Of a DNA stretch of 64,000 bases, positions 51,301-58,428 are shown in pieces; position 1 is the stretch's first letter; each line of letters opens with the position of its first letter. Source of the DNA: Candidatus Andeanibacterium colombiense (lineage in GTDB: Bacteria > Pseudomonadota > Alphaproteobacteria > Sphingomonadales > Sphingomonadaceae); the NCBI GenBank assembly GCA_029202985.1, contig CP119316.1:248001-312000 (forward strand), in the 5' to 3' direction. A program made the translations under genes and the position numbers. Under the pieces are notes generated by a model, which was not told the origin of the DNA, searched no databases, and saw only the letters and a program-made list of their open reading frames with translations.

Positions 51301-51552
51301 CTTGTTGAGGCTGGTTTCAATCGCGGCGGTCGAAGTGTTCTGCAGCAGCCCTTCGTCGACAGTCACCGTCGGGCTGTTGTTCTCGTAGTCGGCGCGCTGA
51401 ATGCGCGAACCGGTCACGATGATGGCATCGCCTTCCTTCTTTTCGCTGTCATCCTGCGCATAAGCAGGAACCGCCGTCAGCGCGATCGCGCTGACGGTTC
51501 CCGCGAGAAGCAAGGTTTTGAAGCCCTGCGTCCTGGTGAAAGTGGTGTTCAC
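48331..51552 (-). CDS. TonB-dependent outer-membrane receptor
   Basis: A 1073-residue receptor that imports a substrate across the outer membrane with energy from TonB. It has a signal peptide (KTLLLAGTVSAIALTAVPAYAQ), a TonB-box-like segment near EGDAIIVTGSR, and the plug domain (SLRGIGSNRNLVLIDGRRGTP, VQRIEIISGGASATYGADAVAGVTNFILKK). The remaining 850 residues form the barrel and end with the aromatic closing strand FYLGANVKF. The long type is common in sphingomonads for complex or aromatic substrates, and the particular substrate is not evident. Start ATG 51552 is followed upstream by GGGAGGGTACACAGT on the minus strand. Adjacent to an MDR oxidoreductase, a MarR-type regulator, an SDR and an AKR. 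Confidence 0.95.
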   Translation of the reverse strand: MNTTFTRTQGFKTLLLAGTVSAIALTAVPAYAQDDSEKKEGDAIIVTGSRIQRADYENNSPTVTVDEGLLQNTSTAAIETSLNKLPQFTPAQTPSLGADIQPTATNTPGAATVSLRGIGSNRNLVLIDGRRGTPANASGVIDISTIPSAAVQRIEIISGGASATYGADAVAGVTNFILKKDVNGLELDGQMGVSQHGDGFEYQISGIMGADFDDGRGNVSLAMSMNDRGVSYRRDRKWYRELWADPEVNGTQFFVDRPGILLDGQLGNYASALPGLFPGSTLSPYTNGVTVYLDQNGHPYVNNNYTDVPNPGFPMGYYGSPYATYNNFQGYTGPIDNYKYKVADNGLLSQNNTNLQLVLPLKRYNVLARGNYEINDWIGVFGQAMFSHVHTETRNEPGPITGGWGVTMDILRNDPTIQSSDPDYYASGVRQLINQNDVGTDLWNLLMSRDNPYAPFSITALMPDDRQTFTDVMTYNLIAGLEGFIPGTDWTWDISANHGVSSTYAKQTGIYSLERLRTVLNSGHFGEGFQATGNPSQGGFGASTATCTSGLNFYNPPAGGFSEDCLEAIRADLKNRSLTRQTIVEANLQGKLLDLPAGELRAALGASYRELNFEFDNDTLTTQGRSFNDQALGIYPSGNSAGSFNVKELYGELLVPILSDTPFIKNLGLELGGRISDYNTTGTSYTYKILGDWQVNDWLRFRGGYNRAERAPNIGELYLAKQQTFGVNTAGDLCSLANPLPYSANPTNANGNNVLAVCKALMPNQAASDAYYSGAGATDNSTFGFAWPSAEGNANLTPETANTWTAGVVLSSPFDSPALSRLKLTVDYYNIAVNHAIGQQSVAIALRSCFDASLNPLVATDPTAAAATAACKAITRDSQTGNLGNVNLTYANNGRFKVEGIDAQLDWSADVGPGTLGINSQLTYLLHFYSAELPTDPVVDYAGTQGPTANGVNGGNYRWRLFTTLNYSIKKLMLGLQWQHLPSIEDATEATFHTTTVGAPAYDIFYLNGNYALTDNINIRFGVDNLFNKAPPLTNYNPANIGGNDTQLRGGSVGGLFYDDIGRRFYLGANVKF

Positions 51553-52256
51553 TGTGTACCCTCCCTTTTCAATCGTTAGGCAGTCGCAGCTGCCTGGAAA
51601 AATTCTTAAAATGCAGTGCGAGGCGTGCCGACGGCATTGCCGGCGGACGTGCGCAAGGCGATCGGCGAATTCGAAGTAGCGAAAGAAGATTGGAGCGATC
51701 GACGGGTTGCCCCCTGAAGGACATGCTCAGCGCACGTCCTCGCGTCGATCTCGGCAGCTGAACGCTGCGGTCCCCTCATGAAACACTCTCCCTACCCGAG
51801 GTCCGGTTCGATTCCGGCACTCCCGATCAGCTTTTTGACATTATTTGTCCAAATTGACCTTGTCTAGTCGGCAAGGTGCCTAATTTGACGAAAACGCAAA
51901 CTGTGTCACGATAGTTACACCTTCGACACACAGCGGCGCGGATTTCAGCACAGCGGCTGTCACAGGCGCGGATTGATGCGCGAGGCAGCGTTGTCCGGGG
52001 GGCTGGTGGGAACCGCGAATAGGTTACACGCGGTAACAATCGGTGCGAATCGATATGTTGACGTTGTCTGAATTCGCTGACGGCGAAGGGATATGGCGTC
52101 ACGGCTTTCGCGGCGGGGAGGCAATCTCCATCAATCGTCTATCAATCGTCCGCAATTGTGTTTACGCAGCTTGGGGAAGCGCGGAACGTCAAAGGACGTC
52201 GGCGCGATGGGAAGTTCGAGGGGAGTTGCGACCAGTATGGCCGGCGCGCAGAAGAG
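51553..52256. other. 700-bp intergenic region between the receptor and the MarR-type gene
   Basis: No gene is convincing here. Candidate regulatory elements are an inverted repeat GTGTCAC-GATA-GTTACAC at 51903-51920 and GTTAC-ACGCG-GTAAC at 52023-52037. The stretch 51830-51900 is AT-rich (ttgacattatttgtccaaattgacc) and likely holds promoters. A short frame at 52043-52354 and the GTG-start extension of the MarR gene (52158) have no supporting ribosome binding site or composition. Confidence 0.5.
51903..51920. promoter_or_regulatory. Inverted repeat, possible operator of the receptor/regulator region
   Basis: GTGTCAC (51903-51909) and GTTACAC (51914-51920) are a 7-base inverted pair with one mismatch and a GATA spacer. 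Similar words form a near-palindrome at 55257-55276 (GAGTTACACATGTGACACTC) between the SDR and AKR genes, so one regulator may bind both. Confidence 0.4.
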
Positions 52257-53555
52257 ATGCATTCCATAGCGGGGCCCGGCGACGCGGCCGATTGGCGCGG
52301 CGCGCTTTGGGATTATGCCCATCGCCGCCGCAGCGACATTCTCGCGAGCCTTAGCGAGGGAAGGCCGATAGCGACGCGCGACGATGCGGCGCTGCTGCCG
52401 CTACTGAGCGGCCTGGGTACCCAGGCCGATGCCGCGCTGAGGCTGATCGACCGGGTGGCGATGGGGGCCGCGACCGAGGCTTTCGCTTCGGGATTGGCCG
52501 GTACGACTGTCGAGTTCGACAGCCAGCTGGACCGCATCCTCGACGGCTTTGCGCCAGCGATGCCCGAAGTGCAGGCGGCCGATGGGCGCCCGAAGATATT
52601 CCAGAGCGAGCTGTGGCAGATCCTGCACAAGGTGCGCGAAAGCGCCGAGCTCTCCTATGCCCGCGAGATCGACCTGGTCGAACTCGATCGGCGGATCCTG
52701 TTCCTGCTGAAGGGCAGGGGGCCGCTGGTGCCGGCCGGCCTGTCCTCCGCGGTCGGCGTGGACAAGGCGCAGGTGAGCCGCTCGGTCAAGCGCCTGCTCG
52801 AACTCAGGATGGTCCAGCGCGACCAGATCCGCAGCCCGGTTTCGCTTACCCGCAAGGGCGAGGCGCTGGCCGAGAAGCTGCTGCGCCTGGCCGACCTGCG
52901 CAACCGCGAATTGAGCTTCGACGTCAGCGATGCGGAACTGCAGGAATTCTTCTCGGTGATGGAGATGCTGCTCGACCGCGCGGTCACGCTTTACGACCAG
53001 GAGCGGGAACTGGCGCAGAAGCACGGCCCGCTCGATCGCGATCACGAGGTCGGCGAAGGCTTCGAGCCGCGCCGGGCGAACGAGCCGATCCTGGTCGATC
53101 GCTCGCGGATCATCTCGCCGCTGCTGACGCTGAGCGCCTATTTCTCGCGGAGCGGGGCGCTTGCGTTCAAGCGGCTGACCGGGCTTTCGAACTTCGAGGC
53201 CTGGGTGCTGTCGGAAATCGGGATCAAGCCGCCCACCGACTGGTCGGAACTGGTCCGCGCGCTCGAGCGCGATCACAGCCAGGCCGGGCGCACGGTCAAC
53301 CATCTGATCGAACGCGGGCTGGTGCTGCGCGACGGCAAGCCCGGCCGACGCCACGGACGCTTCTCGCCGAGCGAAGAAGGCCAGCGGCTGCACGACATCA
53401 TCACCCAGACCGGGCTGAAGCGCAGCGCGTTCCTGCTGCAGCCCGTGCCGGTGCCGCAGCTCGAGAAATTCCTCGCGACCTTCGACAAGATCCGGCGCAA
53501 CGCGGCGGCCCAGCTCGAACGCGAGCGCGCGTTCGAGGAACTCGACAGCCACTGA
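52257..53555 (+). CDS. Regulator with two MarR-type winged-helix domains
   Basis: A 432-residue protein from ATG 52257 (MHSIAGPGDAADWRGAL); a longer frame from GTG 52158 is possible. Two MarR-like parts can be read. The first, about residues 115-250, has WQILHKVRESAELSYAREIDLVELDRRILFLLKGRG and the recognition-helix region AVGVDKAQVSRSVKRLLELRMVQRD. The second, about residues 285-425, has LSNFEAWVLSEIG and LERDHSQAGRTVNHLIERGLVLRDGKPGRRHGRFSPSEEGQ. An N-terminal helical segment precedes both. MarR proteins normally dimerise; here two units are in one chain. Adjacent to the receptor and oxidoreductases, so a regulator of that cluster is likely. Confidence 0.8.
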   Translation: MHSIAGPGDAADWRGALWDYAHRRRSDILASLSEGRPIATRDDAALLPLLSGLGTQADAALRLIDRVAMGAATEAFASGLAGTTVEFDSQLDRILDGFAPAMPEVQAADGRPKIFQSELWQILHKVRESAELSYAREIDLVELDRRILFLLKGRGPLVPAGLSSAVGVDKAQVSRSVKRLLELRMVQRDQIRSPVSLTRKGEALAEKLLRLADLRNRELSFDVSDAELQEFFSVMEMLLDRAVTLYDQERELAQKHGPLDRDHEVGEGFEPRRANEPILVDRSRIISPLLTLSAYFSRSGALAFKRLTGLSNFEAWVLSEIGIKPPTDWSELVRALERDHSQAGRTVNHLIERGLVLRDGKPGRRHGRFSPSEEGQRLHDIITQTGLKRSAFLLQPVPVPQLEKFLATFDKIRRNAAAQLERERAFEELDSH

Positions 53556-53600
53556 TCGGGTGCTGGCCCGGCACTCCGCCCGGCCGCGGCCCGCCCGGGC

Positions 53601-54170
53601 TTACTTCGTTCGGCGCACGCGCACGCCTTGCTGGCCGTCCACGATCATCAGGAAGCTGCCGAGCGATGCCTTCTGGATCTCGACCAGCGCACCCTTGCGC
53701 GGAACGCGGAAGCTCCTGGCAACGGATTCGGAGAAGGTCCATTCGGCGCCGTCGTCCAGCGTGACCCGCCAGATGCCGGGCTCGCGCTCCGCGACATCGG
53801 TGATCTTGGCGCGGATTTCGTCCGGCCCTTCGCCGCGATCTTCGCCGCTCTGGAAGCGGTCGGGGCTCTTCATGCTCTTCGCGCCGAAGCCCTGCGCACC
53901 ATTGCCGGAGCCGCCCGCGATCACCGCGCCGCCGCCCCGGACCGGGCCGCCCGCGCCGGGAATCGCGCCGCTCTGCACACCCATGCGGATATTGTTGTCG
54001 TAACAGGCGAGGCGCGCGCTCGGATCGGAGATCTTCGCGCATTCACGCATGATGCTGAGCACATTGGCATCGGAAGCCTGTGCGGCGGCGGGAGTGGCGG
54101 ACGATGCGAGCGCGATCGTCGATACGAGGGCCGCGGTCCCCGCGAAGGCCTTCAAACGCTGCGCATTCAT
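53601..54170 (-). CDS. Exported protein of unknown function
   Basis: A 189-residue protein with a Sec signal (FAGTAALVSTIALASSATPAAAQ). The mature N terminus has a two-cysteine segment (MRECAKISDPSARLACYDNN), typical of small periplasmic proteins that describe their own c-type or disulfide hairpin. A Gly-rich linker (GAGGPVRGGGAVIAGGSG) leads to a C-terminal beta domain (IRAKITDVAEREPGIWRVTLDDGAEWTFSESVARSFRVPRKGALVEIQKA) with an OB-like look. Start ATG 54170 is supported by AGGAGAG seven bases upstream. Function unknown. Confidence 0.8.
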   Translation of the reverse strand: MNAQRLKAFAGTAALVSTIALASSATPAAAQASDANVLSIMRECAKISDPSARLACYDNNIRMGVQSGAIPGAGGPVRGGGAVIAGGSGNGAQGFGAKSMKSPDRFQSGEDRGEGPDEIRAKITDVAEREPGIWRVTLDDGAEWTFSESVARSFRVPRKGALVEIQKASLGSFLMIVDGQQGVRVRRTK

Positions 54171-54254
54171 CGAAACTCTCCTCTCATCCGCCGGCATCCA
54201 TGAAGCCGCGCCCCGGTTCGCGCAAGGTCTAACGCGCATCGCGATGGAATCCTT

Positions 54255-55175
54255 TCACCTTGTGGAAACGCCGTAGCGCTCCGTGTCCATCTCGCGCCGC
54301 GCGGCGACATATTTCAGCATCGCTTCGTGCCGCTTCGCCTGCCCGTCGAGATCGCTGTCGGCCGGCGGGATCGCGTCGAGCGCCTGCTGGAAGGTCGCCT
54401 CGAGCAGGCCGCGCGTTTCCGGATAGGGGATGACATAGAAGCGGTTCGCGACGATCGCCTGCTTCACATGGCCGGCGAGCTCTTCGGGCTCCATCCCTTG
54501 CGAGTAGATATCGTGCAGCGCGGCGATCTCGCGCTCGTCCACCTTGTAGCCCGAATGGCCGAATTTCTCGGGCCGTGTGTTGATGCTTTCGGCGATGTTC
54601 GACTTGATGTTCGCCGGGGCGACCAGCGACACGCCGATGCCCTTGTCCTTCAGCGCATCGCGCATCGCCATGGTGATCCCGTGGACCGCGAATTTCGAGG
54701 CCGAATAGATCCCCGAGCCGGAGTTCGCATAGAAGCAGCCGAGCGAGGCGGTGTTGACGATATGCCCCCCGATACCGCGCGCGATCATCCGCGGCACGAA
54801 GGTCTGCATCAGATTGACCACGCCGCCGAGATTGACCCCGAAGACCCAGTCGTAATCGTCGTAGCTCGCCTGTTCGAGCGGCCCGAAGATCGAGACGCCG
54901 GCGGTGCCGAACAACATCGACACCGGGCCGAGCGCGCCTTCCGCCTCGTCCGCCGCGCGCGCGAAGGCCGCACGGTCGGTGATGTCGAGTTCGACGCCGT
55001 AAGCCTCGATCCCTTCCGCGCGCAGTTCGGCCACCGCCTGCTCCACCGCGGCGCCGCGAATGTCGGCGATCGCGACCTTGCAGCCCTCGCGGCCGAACAC
55101 CTTGGCCTGGCCGAAGCCCGCACCCGAAGCGCCGCCGGTGATGAAGGCCGTGCGGCCCTTGAATTCGAATGTCAT
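54255..55175 (-). CDS. Short-chain dehydrogenase/reductase
   Basis: A 306-residue SDR. The cofactor-binding motif is TGGASGAGFG near residue 11 (TGxxxGxG), the catalytic Ser is in HIVNTASLG, and the Tyr-x-x-x-Lys motif is YSASK. The C-terminal part (GMEPEELAGHVKQAIVANRFYVIPYPETR) is of the kind seen in oxidoreductases of sphingomonad catabolic clusters. Start ATG 55175 (MTFEFKGRTAFITGG) is used; upstream in-frame sequence is the divergent promoter region. The substrate is not determined. Divergent from the aldo/keto reductase gene. Confidence 0.9.
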   Translation of the reverse strand: MTFEFKGRTAFITGGASGAGFGQAKVFGREGCKVAIADIRGAAVEQAVAELRAEGIEAYGVELDITDRAAFARAADEAEGALGPVSMLFGTAGVSIFGPLEQASYDDYDWVFGVNLGGVVNLMQTFVPRMIARGIGGHIVNTASLGCFYANSGSGIYSASKFAVHGITMAMRDALKDKGIGVSLVAPANIKSNIAESINTRPEKFGHSGYKVDEREIAALHDIYSQGMEPEELAGHVKQAIVANRFYVIPYPETRGLLEATFQQALDAIPPADSDLDGQAKRHEAMLKYVAARREMDTERYGVSTR

Positions 55176-55503
55176 GTCTTTGTCGTTCCTCTTCCCCGGC
55201 GCCCGGCTAGCAGGGAAACCGGCCGGCGGCCAAGCGCGAAGCAATGTTGGATTCCAGAGTTACACATGTGACACTCTGTCCGCCCTGGTGTCCGGTGGCC
55301 GAACGCGGCCCTCCGCGCGGGTTTGCGCGGCCTGGGGTGACACATCGCGTCCTGCGCGAAACGCACCTCGGCCTGGGTCCGGAAAGCATTCGAATCGGTC
55401 GGTCCATCGGAAAATCGTGGCAGCTCGATCCGATGTAGGAAAATGGTTTGAACCGCGTCTTTGCCGGTTTCATATGCAGCGAAAGAACGAGAGGATAATC
55501 ACG
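55176..55503. other. Intergenic region between the SDR and AKR genes
   Basis: No gene is supported. The main element is the near-palindrome GAGTTACACATGTGACACTC at 55257-55276 (8 of 10 base pairs), which contains the perfect octamer CACATGTG and the half-site words GTTACAC and GTGACAC also seen upstream of the receptor gene. The region probably contains both divergent promoters. A GAGAGGATAATC ribosome binding site precedes the AKR start. Confidence 0.5.
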
Positions 55504-56532
55504 ATGGAAATGCGCAATCTGGGCGCCACCGGCATGAAGGTTTCGAGCCTGTGCCTCGGCACGATGATGTTCGGGCCGATGGGCAATCCCGACCGCGAAG
55601 ATTGCGTCAGGATCATCCACCGCGCGTTCGATGCGGGGATCAATTTCGTCGATACGGCGGACGTCTATTCGCAGGGCGTGTCAGAAGAGATCGTCGGCGC
55701 GGCGCTCAAGAGCCGGCGCGACGACATCGTGGTCGCGACCAAGTTCTTCAATCCGATGGGCACGGACCCGAACCGGCGCGGCGGCTCGCGCCGGTGGATC
55801 GAGCAGGCGGTCGACGACAGCCTGCGCCGCCTCGGGATCGACTATATCGATCTCTACCAGATGCACCGCTGGGACGCCGCGACCGACATCGACGATACCT
55901 TGTTCACGCTGACCGAACTGGTCCGCAAGGGCAAGATCCGCAGCTTCGGCAGCTCGATGTTCCCGGCCGACCGGATCGTCGAGGCGCAATGGGTGGCCGA
56001 CCGGCGCAACTATTTGCCGTTCCGCTGCGAACAGTCGGTCTATTCGATGTTCAACCGCGATATCGAGCGCTTCGTGCTGCCGGCCTGCACGCGTCACGGC
56101 ATGGGCATGATCGTGTGGAGCCCGCTCGATGGCGGGTTCCTTTCAGGCAAATACAAGGCCAGCGCGGATTTCACCGACAACAGCCGGATCGTCAATTTTT
56201 CCAAACGCTTCACCGGCACATTCGATGCGGAATCCGAAGTGATCCAACGCAAGCTGGCGCTGATCCCGCAGCTCGAAAAGCTCGCCGGCGACGCGGGGAT
56301 CACCCTGGCGCAGATGGCGGTCGGCTTCACCACCGAACATCCGGCGGTGACCAGCGCGATCATCGGGCCGCGCACGATGGAGCATCTCGAGACGTTGCTC
56401 GACGCGGGCGATCTGAAGCTCGATTCGGCGGTGCTGGACGCAATCGATACGCTGTGCCCGCCGGGGACTTCGCTGAACCCGCTGGTCGATCTGCCGAGCG
56501 GGACGGGTAAGGATGCGATCCGGCGGGGGTGA
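55504..56532 (+). CDS. Aldo/keto reductase
   Basis: A 342-residue NADPH-dependent aldo/keto reductase of the TIM-barrel type. Catalytic Asp and Tyr are in FVDTADVYSQG, the Lys in VVATKFFNPMG, and the His in YQMHRWDAATD. The C-terminal NADP site is AIIGPRTMEHLE. Start ATG 55504 (MEMRNLGATGMKVSSLCLGTMMFG) is preceded by AGAGGA. The frame upstream runs into the divergent promoter region and is not coding. Function in the TonB-receptor/SDR neighbourhood is inferred only. Confidence 0.92.
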   Translation: MEMRNLGATGMKVSSLCLGTMMFGPMGNPDREDCVRIIHRAFDAGINFVDTADVYSQGVSEEIVGAALKSRRDDIVVATKFFNPMGTDPNRRGGSRRWIEQAVDDSLRRLGIDYIDLYQMHRWDAATDIDDTLFTLTELVRKGKIRSFGSSMFPADRIVEAQWVADRRNYLPFRCEQSVYSMFNRDIERFVLPACTRHGMGMIVWSPLDGGFLSGKYKASADFTDNSRIVNFSKRFTGTFDAESEVIQRKLALIPQLEKLAGDAGITLAQMAVGFTTEHPAVTSAIIGPRTMEHLETLLDAGDLKLDSAVLDAIDTLCPPGTSLNPLVDLPSGTGKDAIRRG

Positions 56533-56587
56533 AGGCGGGGCCTCCGTCCCCCGCCGCCCTGCCATCCCCCGCCATGCTTCCCTGCCC

Positions 56588-56732
56588 CGTCATCCTGAAC
56601 TTGTTTCAGGATCCATTTCTCGATTTCCCCGGATCGTTGCGTGATCCGCGATGCTTTCAGACGCGCGCCGGTTCAAAACGCTCACGGCTGCGCTTCAGGC
56701 ACTATGGATCCTGAAACAAGTTCAGGATGACG
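56588..56732. repeat. 27-bp perfect inverted repeat element
   Basis: The left arm (56588-56614, beginning CGTCATCCTGAAC and ending TTTCAGGATCC) is repeated perfectly as its reverse complement at 56706-56732, separated by 91 bases. The intervening DNA has no gene. This type of CCTGAAnnnnnTTCAGG palindrome is typical of sphingomonad intergenic repeats. One copy in the window. Confidence 0.9.
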
Positions 56733-56853
56733 GGGTGGGTGAGACAGGGCGGGTGAAACGCGCGCGGTGAAAGGATGCGGGACACGGGGACAACCACTCA
56801 ACCCGGCGAATAACCCGCCAAATTCCCTTGAATCCGCCCCTTATCTGTGATTC

Positions 56854-57177
56854 ATGGGACGGATCATGCTGCGTTCGGACCCCAAGCTGCTCAGCCGCCG
56901 CGAAAAGCGGGTGCAGATGCTCGCGCTTGGCTGGCTGCTGCTGCTCGGCGGCATGGCGCTGGCGGGGCCGAGCGGCGTCCTCGCCTGGGGTGAAAACCTC
57001 TCGCTGCTCGAGAAGCGCGAGGCCGAGATCAAGGAGCTGCGGGCGGAGCGGAACGAGTTGCGCAACCGCGTTGCGCTGCTCGATCCTGCGCATGTCGATC
57101 CCGACCTGGCGGGCGAACTGGTTCGCAAGAATCTCAACGTGATGCACCCCGACGAAGTCGTGCTCACCTACAAGTAA
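56854..57177 (+). CDS. ftsB: FtsB/DivIC-like septum formation initiator
   Basis: A 107-residue bitopic division protein. One membrane helix (about residues 22-44, MLALGWLLLLGGMALAGPSGVLAW) is followed by a leucine-zipper-like coiled coil (LLEKREAEIKELRAERNELRNRVALLDPAHVDPDLAGELVRKNL). It is located directly before pdhA, the usual alphaproteobacterial position. An alternative start at ATG 56866 (MLRSD) has the better upstream GGGACGGA. The stop codon lies inside the stem of the downstream terminator. Confidence 0.9.
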   Translation: MGRIMLRSDPKLLSRREKRVQMLALGWLLLLGGMALAGPSGVLAWGENLSLLEKREAEIKELRAERNELRNRVALLDPAHVDPDLAGELVRKNLNVMHPDEVVLTYK

Positions 57178-57196
57178 CCAATCAGGTTACTTTTTT
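57172..57196 (+). terminator. Rho-independent terminator overlapping the end of ftsB
   Basis: AAGTAACC (57172-57179), loop AATCA and GGTTACTT (57185-57192) form a perfect 8-bp stem followed by TTTTTT (57191-57196). The ftsB stop codon TAA (57175-57177) sits in the 5' arm. It separates ftsB from pdhA. Confidence 0.9.
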
Positions 57197-57335
57197 GCAA
57201 GTTCGGCACCTAATTCGATCCCGACCTTTTCGTAACAATGCATTCCGGGCGTTGCCTAGCCGCTCGGCTTGCGCTTATAGGCGGGGCGAAGGATGCCTCG
57301 CGCCGCACAGCGGCGCCTGACTAAGGAATGACCTC

Positions 57336-58427
57336 TTGGCAAAAGCCGCCTCCAAGTCCGCGACCTCCAGCAAGAAAAATGCCGAGCCCTCCGTAGCGGC
57401 CGACGACAATTTCGCTCTCCGCAGCCTGCAGGACGAGCATGGCGATCAGAAGCGTTACGACGCCAGCACCGAGGAATTCCTCGCGCTCTACGAGAAGATG
57501 CTGCTGATCCGCCGCTTCGAGGAACGCGCCGGGCAGCTTTACGGCCTCGGCCTGATCGGCGGTTTCTGCCACCTCTACATCGGCCAGGAAGCGGTCGCGG
57601 TCGGCATCCAGTCCGCGCTGAACGAAGGCAAGGACAGCGTCATCACCGGCTACCGCGATCATGGCCACATGCTCGCCTACGGCATCGATCCGAAGATCAT
57701 CATGGCCGAACTGACAGGGCGCCAGGCCGGGATCAGCCACGGCAAGGGCGGTTCGATGCACATGTTCTCGACCGAACATGCGTTTTACGGCGGCCACGGC
57801 ATCGTCGGCGCGCAGGTGCCGCTCGGCGCCGGGCTCGCCTTCGCGCACAAATACCGCGAGGATGGCGGCATCTGCGTCGCCTATTTCGGCGACGGCGCGG
57901 CGAACCAGGGCCAGGTCTACGAGACTTTCAATATGGCTTCGCTGTGGGGGCTACCGATCGTATTCGTGATCGAGAACAACCAGTATGCGATGGGCACCTC
58001 GGTGCAGCGCAGCTCGGCCGAAACCCATTTCTACCGTCGCGGCACCGCGTTCCGGATTCCGGGCATGCAGGTCGACGGGATGGACGTGCTCGAAGTGCGC
58101 CAGGCGACCGAGATCGCGGTCAAGCATGTCCGCGAGGGCAACGGCCCGGTGCTGATGGAACTCAACACCTATCGCTATCGGGGCCATTCGATGTCGGACC
58201 CGGCCAAGTATCGCACGCGCGAGGAAGTGGACGGGGTGCGCCAGACGCGCGACCCGATCGAACATGCGAAGGCCGAGCTGATCGAGCGCGGCATCCCGGA
58301 GGACAAATTGAAGCAGATCGACGCGGACATCCGCGCCAGGGTGACCGAAGCGGCCGATTTCGCCGAAAGCTCGCCGGAACCCGCGCCTGAAGAACTCTAC
58401 ACCGACATTCTGGTGGGGAGCTACTGA
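57336..58427 (+). CDS. pdhA: Pyruvate dehydrogenase E1 component, alpha subunit
   Basis: PdhA forms the thiamine-diphosphate-dependent E1 heterotetramer with PdhB. The 363-residue protein starts at TTG 57336 with AAGGAATGACCTC upstream. It has the E1-alpha sequence RRFEERAGQLYGLGLIGGFCHLYIGQEA, the GDGAANQGQVYETFNMASLWGLPIVFVIENNQYAMGTSVQRSS ThDP-binding motif, and YRYRGHSMSDPAKYRTREE, the serine-containing loop. The first 30 residues are a Lys/Ala/Ser-rich linker. Confidence 0.97.
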   Translation: MAKAASKSATSSKKNAEPSVAADDNFALRSLQDEHGDQKRYDASTEEFLALYEKMLLIRRFEERAGQLYGLGLIGGFCHLYIGQEAVAVGIQSALNEGKDSVITGYRDHGHMLAYGIDPKIIMAELTGRQAGISHGKGGSMHMFSTEHAFYGGHGIVGAQVPLGAGLAFAHKYREDGGICVAYFGDGAANQGQVYETFNMASLWGLPIVFVIENNQYAMGTSVQRSSAETHFYRRGTAFRIPGMQVDGMDVLEVRQATEIAVKHVREGNGPVLMELNTYRYRGHSMSDPAKYRTREEVDGVRQTRDPIEHAKAELIERGIPEDKLKQIDADIRARVTEAADFAESSPEPAPEELYTDILVGSY

Positions 58428-58428
58428 G

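Noticed and set aside
52043..52354. Small gene between the receptor and the MarR-type regulator
   Set aside because: It overlaps the start of the regulator in another frame and its translation is Arg-rich and unlike a protein.
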